Source: an uncultured Lachnospiraceae bacterium (lineage in GTDB: Bacteria > Bacillota > Clostridia > Lachnospirales > Lachnospiraceae). Taken from it: DNA of 64,000 nucleotides. The notes beneath the pieces were generated by a model, which saw nothing but the letters and a program-made list of their open reading frames with translations, had not been told where the DNA came from and made no database searches. The stretch is from NCBI GenBank assembly GCA_910580015.1, contig CAJTVT010000005.1, positions 31,317 through 95,316 of the forward strand, given 5' to 3'. The position numbers and the translations under genes were made by a program. Below are positions 9,465-17,596 of this stretch, piece after piece. Within the stretch, counting starts at the first letter, position 1, and each line of letters opens with the position of its first letter.

Positions 9465-11771
9465 ATGATAAAATTACATGACGGTGGTGTATATCTGGTA
9501 AATGGCGACACCCTGATTCCAGAGAATGAACAGGCGTCTGCGGCAATCCAGGCAGCCACCGGACACACGATAACCAAGGACGAGGCAGCGAAAAAAACCA
9601 TTGCCTATGGGATTCTTTCGGAGCATAATACCTCAGGTTCTATGGAAAAGCTTAAAATTAAATTTGATAAATTGACATCTCATGATATCACTTTTGTGGG
9701 GATTATCCAGACAGCAAGAGCTTCTGGTCTTGAAAAATTTCCGGTTCCCTACGTGTTGACCAACTGTCACAATTCTCTGTGTGCAGTGGGAGGTACTATC
9801 AACGAAGATGATCATATGTTTGGTTTGACTTGCGCTAAGAAATATGGCGGAGTCTATGTACCTCCTCACCAGGCAGTAATCCATCAGTATGCAAGAGAAA
9901 TGCTTGCAGGAGGCGGCAAGATGATCTTGGGTTCTGATTCCCATACGCGTTATGGTGCGCTGGGAACGATGGCAATGGGCGAGGGTGGCCCAGAATTGGT
10001 AAAACAATTGCTGAATAAGACCTATGACATTAACATGCCGAAAGTGGTAGGTGTATACCTGACAGGGAAGCCAGAAAAGGGCGTAGGTCCTCAGGACGTT
10101 GCGCTTGCCATTATCGGGGCAGTTTTTGCCAATGGATATGTGAACAATAAAGTGATGGAATTTGTAGGGCCAGGTGTATCAAACCTGAGTGCAGATTTCC
10201 GTATTGGTGTGGATGTTATGACCACAGAGACGACTTGTCTGTCTTCTATCTGGAGAACAGATGACACCATTCGACAATTCTATAAGATCCATGGAAGAAG
10301 GGGAGATTATACAGAATTGAATCCAGGAAAAGTGGCATATTACGATGGTATGATTGAGGTAGATCTGAGTAAAGTGAAGCCTATGATTGCAATGCCATTC
10401 CATCCCAGCAATACCTATACAATTGAGGAATTAAATGCAAACTTAATGGATATTTTGGATGACTGTGAGAAAAAAGCTCAGGTGAGCCTGGATGGAGCAG
10501 TGGAGTTTACCTTGAAGGATAAGGTGAGAGATGGAAAGCTTTATGTGGATCAGGGAATTATAGCGGGATGTGCAGGTGGAGGATTTGAGAATATCTCTGC
10601 CGCAGCGGATATTATGGAAGGTGCAAGTATCGGTTCCGATGAATTTAATTTGAGTATTTATCCAGCTAGTATGCCGATCTATATGGAATTGATGAAGACA
10701 GGGGCTGCTGAGACTTTGATGGAGACAGGAGCAATCTTAAAGACAGCATTTTGTGGTCCTTGTTTTGGGGCAGGGGACACACCCAGTCACAATGGATTTT
10801 CCATCCGTCATTCCACCAGGAATTTCCCCAACCGTGAAGGAAGCAAGCTCCAGAGCGGACAGATTGCCTCTGTTGCTCTGATGGATGCCCGCTCCATTGC
10901 AGCTACTGCTGCAAATAAGGGGTATTTGACGCCTGCGACGGATATGGATGTATTCTATACCAATCCGGTATACCATTTTGACAGTAGAATTTATTCAAAT
11001 CGTGTTTTTGACAGTCAGGGTGTGGCAGATCCCAGCCAAGAGATCAAGTTTGGACCCAATATCAAGGACTGGCCAGCAATGAGTGAACTGCCAGAAAATA
11101 TGATATTAAAAGTAGTGTCGGAAATTCACGATCCAGTCACCACAACAGATGAGTTAATTCCCTCTGGAGAGACTTCTTCTTATCGTTCGAATCCAATGGG
11201 TCTTGCAGAATTTACCTTATCCCGGAAAGATCCAGCGTATGTGGGTCGTGCCAAGGAGATTCAAAAAGCCCAGAAAGCAGTGGAAGAGGGAACTTGTCCG
11301 CTGCATGTGGTGGAAGAGTTGAAGCCTGTGATGGAGGTAGTTTGTAAGGCATATCCAGACAAAGCTTTTGACAAGGGCGGACAAGCCGGATTGTTGGGCT
11401 TTGGAAGCACGATCTTTGCGGTGAAACCAGGAGATGGATCTGCCAGAGAACAGGCGGCTTCCTGCCAGAAAGTGTTAGGAGGTTGGGCGAATATTGCCAA
11501 TGAATATGCTACGAAACGTTACCGTTCGAACTTAATTAACTGGGGAATGCTTCCGTTCCTGATTCCAGCAGGAGAATTGCCCTTTGCCAATGGAGATTAT
11601 CTTTTCATTCCGGATATCCGCAAAGCAGTGGAGGAGTGCAGGACACAGATCACAGCATATGTGGTGAAAGATGGTGCAATGAAAGAGTTTACTCTGGGAA
11701 TGGGTGAGTTGACAGAAGATGAACGCACAATTATATTAAAGGGATGCCTGATCAATTATTATAAGGGTTAG
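9465..11771 (+). CDS. aconitase-family hydratase, YbhJ-like
   Basis: A 768-residue [4Fe-4S] dehydratase of the aconitase superfamily. The three cluster cysteines are visible: one in GIIAGCAGGGFENIS and two in AFCGPCFGAGD. Substrate-loop motifs such as LGSDSHTRYGALGTMAMGEG are also present. It is shorter than AcnA (about 890) or AcnB (about 865) and lacks their arrangement; length and motifs fit the branch of the uncharacterised E. coli protein YbhJ. The N-terminal LHDGGVYLVNGDTLIPE is also typical of that branch. The start has TTAGGAGGACAGAAT upstream. It is not next to citrate synthase or isocitrate dehydrogenase, so use in the TCA cycle should not be assumed. The reaction is a hydration or dehydration of an unidentified hydroxyacid. 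Confidence 0.82.
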   Translation: MIKLHDGGVYLVNGDTLIPENEQASAAIQAATGHTITKDEAAKKTIAYGILSEHNTSGSMEKLKIKFDKLTSHDITFVGIIQTARASGLEKFPVPYVLTNCHNSLCAVGGTINEDDHMFGLTCAKKYGGVYVPPHQAVIHQYAREMLAGGGKMILGSDSHTRYGALGTMAMGEGGPELVKQLLNKTYDINMPKVVGVYLTGKPEKGVGPQDVALAIIGAVFANGYVNNKVMEFVGPGVSNLSADFRIGVDVMTTETTCLSSIWRTDDTIRQFYKIHGRRGDYTELNPGKVAYYDGMIEVDLSKVKPMIAMPFHPSNTYTIEELNANLMDILDDCEKKAQVSLDGAVEFTLKDKVRDGKLYVDQGIIAGCAGGGFENISAAADIMEGASIGSDEFNLSIYPASMPIYMELMKTGAAETLMETGAILKTAFCGPCFGAGDTPSHNGFSIRHSTRNFPNREGSKLQSGQIASVALMDARSIAATAANKGYLTPATDMDVFYTNPVYHFDSRIYSNRVFDSQGVADPSQEIKFGPNIKDWPAMSELPENMILKVVSEIHDPVTTTDELIPSGETSSYRSNPMGLAEFTLSRKDPAYVGRAKEIQKAQKAVEEGTCPLHVVEELKPVMEVVCKAYPDKAFDKGGQAGLLGFGSTIFAVKPGDGSAREQAASCQKVLGGWANIANEYATKRYRSNLINWGMLPFLIPAGELPFANGDYLFIPDIRKAVEECRTQITAYVVKDGAMKEFTLGMGELTEDERTIILKGCLINYYKG

Positions 11772-11904
11772 GTAAGAAATTAAGTTGGCAGCAGGGTATT
11801 GCGAGGAGCGCGGAATGCGTAAATTGTAATGCCCTCTGCTATTTGATGTAAACATATAAGACAGAAAAGTGAACCGGAATCAATAATAGGAGGTTGTGTA
11901 TAGC

Positions 11905-13269
11905 GTGGATGAACAAGAGAGAAAACAGAGCGAAGAAAAGGTGGATTGGAATATCAGGCCCTACCTTGCAATAGGACTAATTTCATTTTTGGTGATTATC
12001 GGTTCCATCTCATTCTTTTTCCTGATTTATCGGTATCATGGATTTACTGCAATTCTGGATAAAGTCTTGGTTATTGTGCAGCCAATCACCATAGGATTGG
12101 TAATTGCCTATCTTTTGACGCCAGTGGTAAATTTTGAAGAACGTCATTTATTGCCGCTTGCCCAACGGAAGATGAAAAATCAAGAAAAGGCTAAGAAAAT
12201 GGTGAGAGCTGCCAGTGTGGCAGGGGCGTTGCTGTTTATTGCGTTGGTGATTGGGATTTTGCTTCAGATGGTGATCCCAGAGCTTTATAAAAGTATCAAT
12301 GGCATGATTGGTACATTGCCCAAACAAGTAAATGAATTTATGGACTGGATCAGTGATTATGTGGACAATGACAGTGAGATATCTGGATATTTGGAAATCG
12401 GACTGACGAAAGGTACAGAATTTTTTGAACATTGGGCGAAGACAGATTTCTTGCCGCAGACCAGAAATATTGTGACAGGACTTACCACAGGGGTTATTGA
12501 GGCAATAAGAATCTTATTTCATGTGGTGGTTGGCATTATTATTTCCATCTATGTCCTGATGAGTAAAGAGACGTTGATCGGGCAGAGCAAGAAAGTTGTC
12601 TATGCATTATTTTGTCCTAGAAAGGCGAATGCCATCATTCATACTGTCCACAAGAGCAATGAGATTTTCGGCGGATTTATTTCTGGTAAAATTTTGGATT
12701 CTCTGATCATTGGAATTTTATGCTTTATCTGTCTTTATCTTATGAAAATGCCATATTCCGTACTGGTCAGTGTGATTGTGGGTGTTACCAATGTAATTCC
12801 GTTTTTTGGACCTTACCTAGGAGCAATTCCTAGCACAATTTTGATTATGCTGGCAAATCCCATTCAGGGTGTGTATTTTGTGATATTTATTTTGGTGCTA
12901 CAGCAGATTGATGGAAATATTATAGGACCAAAGATCTTAGGAGATTCCACGGGGCTGTCTTCTTTCTGGGTGGTATTTGCCATTCTGGTAGGTGGTGGAA
13001 TCTTTGGAATTCCAGGTATGATTATTGGAGTTCCGCTTTTTGCAGTGATTTACTATGTGTTGCGAAATGTGCTGAATTATATTATTAAGAAAAAGAATCT
13101 TCCCTTGGAAAGTGAAAAATATATTTTTGCTGAGAGGTTGGATGAAGAAAACCGTGAACTGGTGGAATACGAACAGCAAGAGCTATTGCATCATGCGAGC
13201 CAGGAAAAGAAAAAAAGCGGATTTCAGGAATGGCGGAAAAAATTTGATAAAAAACAGCAGAAGAAATAG
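11905..13269 (+). CDS. AI-2E family (UPF0118) membrane protein
   Basis: A 454-residue integral membrane protein of the AI-2E exporter/PerM family. Paired N-terminal helices (residues about 15-80) are followed by a hydrophilic coiled segment (roughly 80-210) and a C-terminal bundle with the family signatures FISGKILDSLIIGILCF, VTNVIPFFGPYLGAIPS and LGDSTGLSSFWVVFAILVGG. Family members export small molecules or act as Na+/H+ antiporters; the name reflects the E. coli prototype and not a proven substrate here. GTG codons occur at 11896 and 11905: AGGAGG at 11888-11893 is 2 bases from the first and 11 from the second, so 11905 is preferred. The C-terminus is Lys-rich and cytoplasmic. It stands between unrelated genes. 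Confidence 0.85.
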   Translation: MDEQERKQSEEKVDWNIRPYLAIGLISFLVIIGSISFFFLIYRYHGFTAILDKVLVIVQPITIGLVIAYLLTPVVNFEERHLLPLAQRKMKNQEKAKKMVRAASVAGALLFIALVIGILLQMVIPELYKSINGMIGTLPKQVNEFMDWISDYVDNDSEISGYLEIGLTKGTEFFEHWAKTDFLPQTRNIVTGLTTGVIEAIRILFHVVVGIIISIYVLMSKETLIGQSKKVVYALFCPRKANAIIHTVHKSNEIFGGFISGKILDSLIIGILCFICLYLMKMPYSVLVSVIVGVTNVIPFFGPYLGAIPSTILIMLANPIQGVYFVIFILVLQQIDGNIIGPKILGDSTGLSSFWVVFAILVGGGIFGIPGMIIGVPLFAVIYYVLRNVLNYIIKKKNLPLESEKYIFAERLDEENRELVEYEQQELLHHASQEKKKSGFQEWRKKFDKKQQKK

Positions 13270-13274
13270 AATTT

Positions 13275-13304
13275 TTGACATTTACAGGGGAAATATGTTA
13301 GACT
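13275..13304 (+). promoter_or_regulatory. sigma-A-type promoter
   Basis: TTGACA at 13275-13280 is followed after 18 bases by TAGACT at 13299-13304. It lies 63 bases ahead of the TPR protein start and just after the previous gene stops, so the large protein probably has its own promoter. Confidence 0.6.
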
Positions 13305-13366
13305 AAAGGTAATATGGATGATAATCAGGGGTAGTGTACCTTTAACATAATTCTGAGGTGAAATAG

Positions 13367-16300
13367 TTGGATAAATACGAATATAAGCTAAAACTGGAAC
13401 AGTTAAAAAATCTTGCGGATGAGAAGGACTATAAAACAGCAGCAGATATCGCGGATTCCATTAACTGGCGGAAGGTAAAGAGTGCGGCAACGTTGTGTAT
13501 GGTTGGGGAGATTTATGACAGAGTAAAAAGATATGATGATAGCCATGAAATTCTTATGATGGCATATGACCGTGCAGCAGTGGGGAGGAATATACTGTAT
13601 CGACTGACCTTAGTTTCCCTGAAAATGGGTAATCTAGATGAAGCGAAGGAACATTATGAAGAATTTCTGGAGGTTGCACCTTATGATAATCAGAAATATA
13701 TACTGCGGTATCAGATTGCCAAGTTGGGTGGAGCAGATCTACAAGAGTTGATAGATATTCTGGAAGAGTTTAAAAGCCGAGATTATACAGAGGAATGGGC
13801 TTTTGAGCTTGCGTATCTGTATCACCGTGCTGGGATGGGTGACAATTGTGTGGAAGTCTGCGATGAGCTGGAACTTTGGTTTGGCGACGGCAGATATGTA
13901 GAAAAAGCGTTGGATTTGAAAATGTTATACCAGCCTTTGAGCCCAGAGCAGGAGGAGAAGTATCGGCAGTTTAAGCAGAATAGGAACAGAGAGGTAGAGG
14001 TTCGTCCCACGGACACATTGGATTCTGGGGAGCTCGTGAGAGAGACGATGAAGATTCCAGATATAACCGTTGGTACCAGTCGATATAATACTTCCAATAT
14101 GCAGGCAGAAATTGCAAAAAACATGAAACAGATTATGGACGCTGATTCGAAGGAGTCGGTAGATGTTTCAATGGATGCCATCAAAAAAATGGTGAAGGAA
14201 ATTCCATATCTGAAGATGCCTGTAGAGGAAGAAGAACTGCCGGAGGCGGAGCCTTACGGTCATATTGAGACAGATGAGGAGATTGATGGGTCTCTAAGGA
14301 CAGAATTTCAGGAAATGCTTGCAGAAGATTGGGATGGGCAGGTTCGATTATCCGTTCAGGGAGGCAAGCTGAAGGAGCCGCAAGTGAATGGACAGATGAA
14401 GATTGAAGATGTATTGGCAGAATGGGAGCGGACGAAACTGGCTGCGCAGGCTGCGATGGCGACTGCACAGGAGAGAAAATTGGTGTCGGCCAAGGCGCGT
14501 GCGTTACAGGAGGCGGAGGAGTTATTAGCAAAATTAAATGAGATTATTCCGAAATTGGAGGCGGGTGTCAGTCCCCAGGAATTGATGGCAGAACGTTACC
14601 TGCATCATATGCCTGGGGAGGGGGTAAACAGGGTCGCTAGAGGTTATCCGCCAGAGTGGAATCGGACTGGCCAGGAATATGAGAATCCGTATATGCAGAT
14701 GGGAGCTCAGATGCCCCAAGAAAATCAAGCATATGCAAGACAGCCTATGTCTGGAGGAATGCGAGTGCCAGAAAATATGCGGTATTCAGGGCAGGAACGT
14801 TTAGTAAATGAGCATCAGACACCAGAGAATATCTGGCCGCATAACCAGCAAGTAACCGAAAATGCTTGGCCGCAAGGAAAACAGGCAGAAAAAGTGCAAG
14901 CGCAGGACAGTGTTTGGCCTCCACAAGAAGAGCAGATATTGAGAGGGCATGATTTGAATGGAAATGCTTACCCTTCTGGCGGGCAGGCAGTTCCAGAGGA
15001 ATCATATTTATTGGAGAATGGGTGGCCAGAAAATCAACCAGCGACTGGGGCTGTCTGGTCTTCTGGTGAGCAGGGAGTGTCGCAGGAACAGCAACTGGCT
15101 GGGAATCGGACTGGTCAGGAATATGGGAATCCGTATGTACAGATGGGAGCCCAGTCACAGGCGACAGTTTGGCCCCCACAAGAGGAGCAGAGCTTAGCAA
15201 GACAGCCCATACAAGGTGGTGCCCAGAATCAAGGAAATCCATGGAATTATAGCCAGGAGCAGAATCTAGGTCAGAGGCAGGTATCAGAACGAGTTTGGCC
15301 TCCACAGGAGGAACAGATTCTGGGGAAACGACCTGCGCTGGGCGAAGAATGGCAATCTGAAGCGCAAGGCTTCTCAATGGAACATCAAGTGCCAGGAAAT
15401 GCCTGGTCTCAAGAACAACAAATATATTCTCAAGAATCAATGATGCCAGAAAATGCATGGTCTCAGGAGCAGCAAGCATATGCCAGAGAGTCAGGAGTGC
15501 CAGAGAATACATGGCCCCAGGAGCAGCAAGTATATGCCAGAGAATCGGGAGTGCCAGAGAATACATGGTCCCAGGAGCAGCAAACGTATTCCGCAGAGCC
15601 GATGATACAAGAAAATACATGGCCTCAAGAGCGGGAAATGAATGTACCAGAACAACAAATGGTGGAGAATCGTTGGCCCAAAGAGCAACAAACATATTCC
15701 GCAGAGTCAGAGATGCCAGAAAATGCCTGGTCCCAAAAACAGCAAGCATATACCCCAGAGTCAGGGATGCCCCAAAATACATGGTCCCAGGAACGGCAAG
15801 TATATGCCCCAGAGTCAGAGATGGCCAGAAATAACTGGTCCCAGGGGCGGCAAGCATATGCCCCAGAGTCAGGAGCATCAGAAAATACGTGGTACCAAGA
15901 ACAGCAAGCATATTCTGGAGAGTCGGGAGTGCCAGAAAATCGTTGGCCCCAAGAGCAGCAAGCATATTCCACAGAGCCGATGATACAAGAAAATGCATGG
16001 CCTCAGAAACGGGAAATTTATGCCCCAGAGTCAGAGATGGCGGAAAACGTCTGGCCCCAAGAGCAACAAGCATATGCCCCAGAGTCTGTGGTGTCGCAAA
16101 ATACATGGCCCCAAGAGCAGATTTCTTATCCAGCGGATTCGCAGAGCCCAGAAAGTACCTGGTTACAAGCAGGAATCCAATCAGAGACGATGAAGGGGGG
16201 GAATGCTTCGTCCCAAAATCAGGAAGTGCATTCCACGGAACAACTGATACCTGAAAGTAGCTGGTCCCAGTCCCAGGAATTATATGATTCGCAACAACAA

Positions 16301-17578
16301 GTTTCCGAAGAGATATTTTCATCTGAGGCTGCGTGGATGTCTCCAGGGCAAGGAGTGTCACAAGGTCCACAGACGTCGGAATCTGACGAGAGATTGGAAG
16401 AAGATTATCATTTGGCTGAACAAAGACAGATAACAGAACAAATGCAGACTTTAGAGGAACAGAGAACTAGGACCATCTCAGACGAAATCTCAAGTTGGGA
16501 AGAAACTGCAAAAATTTTAGGTGAACCAATCCCAGAGGATTATTTGGCAGAGATGAAGAGGGAGAACCTTTTGACAGAGGAACACGATTCTAGGGAGGTG
16601 GCTCCTGTTCTTACAGAAAATTTCCTGGAAGGGAACGATGCTTTGGAATCCCAAATTCCTTTTGAAGAGCTCATTGAGCAACAAGTTGTGCAGGAGACAG
16701 AGGAGCAGGAAGAGAAGGATGCAGGTCGCTATCTACAATCTGTATTTCAGGCCGCCAGAGAATCCAGAGAAGAGAAGATTGATGTGCCTAAGATCAAAAT
16801 CGAGGAGCCGGAGGAACATATTCGCAAACTAAGCAAAGAACAAAAGGAAATATTTTCTTATTTTGTGCCGATCACAGGTATGGAGCAGCAGTTATGCCAG
16901 GCATTGGAGGGGGTATTAAGCCGTAAAGGGAGAGACGATACTTCTTCCAGTGGAAACATTCTTATTATGGGGGGAAGAGGTAGCGGCAAGACGGTATTGG
17001 CGACGGATTTTATCAAAGCGATTCAGCGTAGTGGTAGGCATCCCAATGGAAAAGTTGGTAAAATTACTGGGGCATCTTTGAATGAAAAGGATTTAGGCAA
17101 ACTTGTAAGAAAGATTGCAGGAGGTTATCTGATTATAGAGAAAGCTGGGGATATTACCAAAGAGACAGCCATTCGACTATCCTGTCTTATGGATCAGAGT
17201 ACAGGCGGACTTTTGGTGATTATGGAAGATACCAGAAAAGGGATTGAGAAAGCTCTAAGCAAAGACGCGAAATTTGCCCAGAAATTCACAGAGAGGATTA
17301 AGATACCAGTATTTACAAGTGATGAGTTGGTAGAGTTTGCGAAAACCTATGCAGAAGAACAGGAATGTGAGATTGATGATATGGGGATATTGGCGCTTTA
17401 TAACCGTATCAGTAATATCCAAAAACTAGATGAAGCCACAACATTGACAGAAGTAAAGGACATTGTTGACGATGCAATCAGCAGAGCAGAGCGGGGAGGG
17501 CTGAAAAAGCTTTTTGGTGGGAAAAAATTCAGTCCAGATGGTTATCTGTATCTGAGGGAAAAAGATTTTCAAGATTAA
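13367..17578 (+). CDS. TPR protein with 18-residue tandem repeats and C-terminal P-loop domain
   Basis: A 1403-residue soluble protein. Residues 1-200 are TPR-like helical repeats (TLVSLKMGNLDEAKEHYEEF). A helical linker around 345-400 is Ala/Glu-rich. From about 430 to 1000 the chain is low in complexity, rich in Gln, Glu, Pro and Trp; residues 675-926 are fourteen in-register 18-residue repeats of the form VPENxWxQEQQxYxxESx. The last 230 residues hold a P-loop domain: Walker A GGRGSGKT at 1202-1209 and a Walker-B-like strand YLIIEKAGD with Glu1258 where Asp is usual. The TTG start has GAGGTG 6 bases upstream. glgB follows 18 bases later, suggesting co-transcription. The TPR plus AAA-like layout recalls CbxX/EccA proteins, but I know no named family with this middle. 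Function unknown. Confidence 0.8.
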   Translation: MDKYEYKLKLEQLKNLADEKDYKTAADIADSINWRKVKSAATLCMVGEIYDRVKRYDDSHEILMMAYDRAAVGRNILYRLTLVSLKMGNLDEAKEHYEEFLEVAPYDNQKYILRYQIAKLGGADLQELIDILEEFKSRDYTEEWAFELAYLYHRAGMGDNCVEVCDELELWFGDGRYVEKALDLKMLYQPLSPEQEEKYRQFKQNRNREVEVRPTDTLDSGELVRETMKIPDITVGTSRYNTSNMQAEIAKNMKQIMDADSKESVDVSMDAIKKMVKEIPYLKMPVEEEELPEAEPYGHIETDEEIDGSLRTEFQEMLAEDWDGQVRLSVQGGKLKEPQVNGQMKIEDVLAEWERTKLAAQAAMATAQERKLVSAKARALQEAEELLAKLNEIIPKLEAGVSPQELMAERYLHHMPGEGVNRVARGYPPEWNRTGQEYENPYMQMGAQMPQENQAYARQPMSGGMRVPENMRYSGQERLVNEHQTPENIWPHNQQVTENAWPQGKQAEKVQAQDSVWPPQEEQILRGHDLNGNAYPSGGQAVPEESYLLENGWPENQPATGAVWSSGEQGVSQEQQLAGNRTGQEYGNPYVQMGAQSQATVWPPQEEQSLARQPIQGGAQNQGNPWNYSQEQNLGQRQVSERVWPPQEEQILGKRPALGEEWQSEAQGFSMEHQVPGNAWSQEQQIYSQESMMPENAWSQEQQAYARESGVPENTWPQEQQVYARESGVPENTWSQEQQTYSAEPMIQENTWPQEREMNVPEQQMVENRWPKEQQTYSAESEMPENAWSQKQQAYTPESGMPQNTWSQERQVYAPESEMARNNWSQGRQAYAPESGASENTWYQEQQAYSGESGVPENRWPQEQQAYSTEPMIQENAWPQKREIYAPESEMAENVWPQEQQAYAPESVVSQNTWPQEQISYPADSQSPESTWLQAGIQSETMKGGNASSQNQEVHSTEQLIPESSWSQSQELYDSQQQVSEEIFSSEAAWMSPGQGVSQGPQTSESDERLEEDYHLAEQRQITEQMQTLEEQRTRTISDEISSWEETAKILGEPIPEDYLAEMKRENLLTEEHDSREVAPVLTENFLEGNDALESQIPFEELIEQQVVQETEEQEEKDAGRYLQSVFQAARESREEKIDVPKIKIEEPEEHIRKLSKEQKEIFSYFVPITGMEQQLCQALEGVLSRKGRDDTSSSGNILIMGGRGSGKTVLATDFIKAIQRSGRHPNGKVGKITGASLNEKDLGKLVRKIAGGYLIIEKAGDITKETAIRLSCLMDQSTGGLLVIMEDTRKGIEKALSKDAKFAQKFTERIKIPVFTSDELVEFAKTYAEEQECEIDDMGILALYNRISNIQKLDEATTLTEVKDIVDDAISRAERGGLKKLFGGKKFSPDGYLYLREKDFQD
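15389..16144 (+). repeat. 54-base tandem repeats, 14 copies, in frame
   Basis: Fourteen consecutive units of exactly 54 bases each encode 18 residues. The invariant core is N-x-W in positions 4-6, then usually Q-E-Q-Q and a Tyr at position 13; the C-terminal half varies (ARESG, APESE, STEPM). Units 4-6 and 11-12 share the pattern EPM-IQEN, pointing to block duplication. A degenerate fifteenth unit (SPESTWLQ) follows, and looser Trp-containing copies precede the array from about 14830. Because the bases carry few stops in any frame, long spurious frames appear on both strands here. Confidence 0.9.
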
Positions 17579-17596
17579 GAAACAGGAGTGAAAGGT

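Noticed and set aside
15389..16144. CRISPR-like regular repeats.
   Set aside because: Units are adjacent with no spacers, have a period of 54 bases and keep a reading frame.
15457..16254. Several plus-strand frames of 66-125 codons in other phases.
   Set aside because: Shifted translations of the same tandem repeats.
14745..16370. A 541-codon open frame on the minus strand.
   Set aside because: It lies wholly inside the repeat array of the TPR protein. The 54-base unit has no stop in this frame, so the length is a by-product of the repeats; composition and lack of a ribosome site confirm it.
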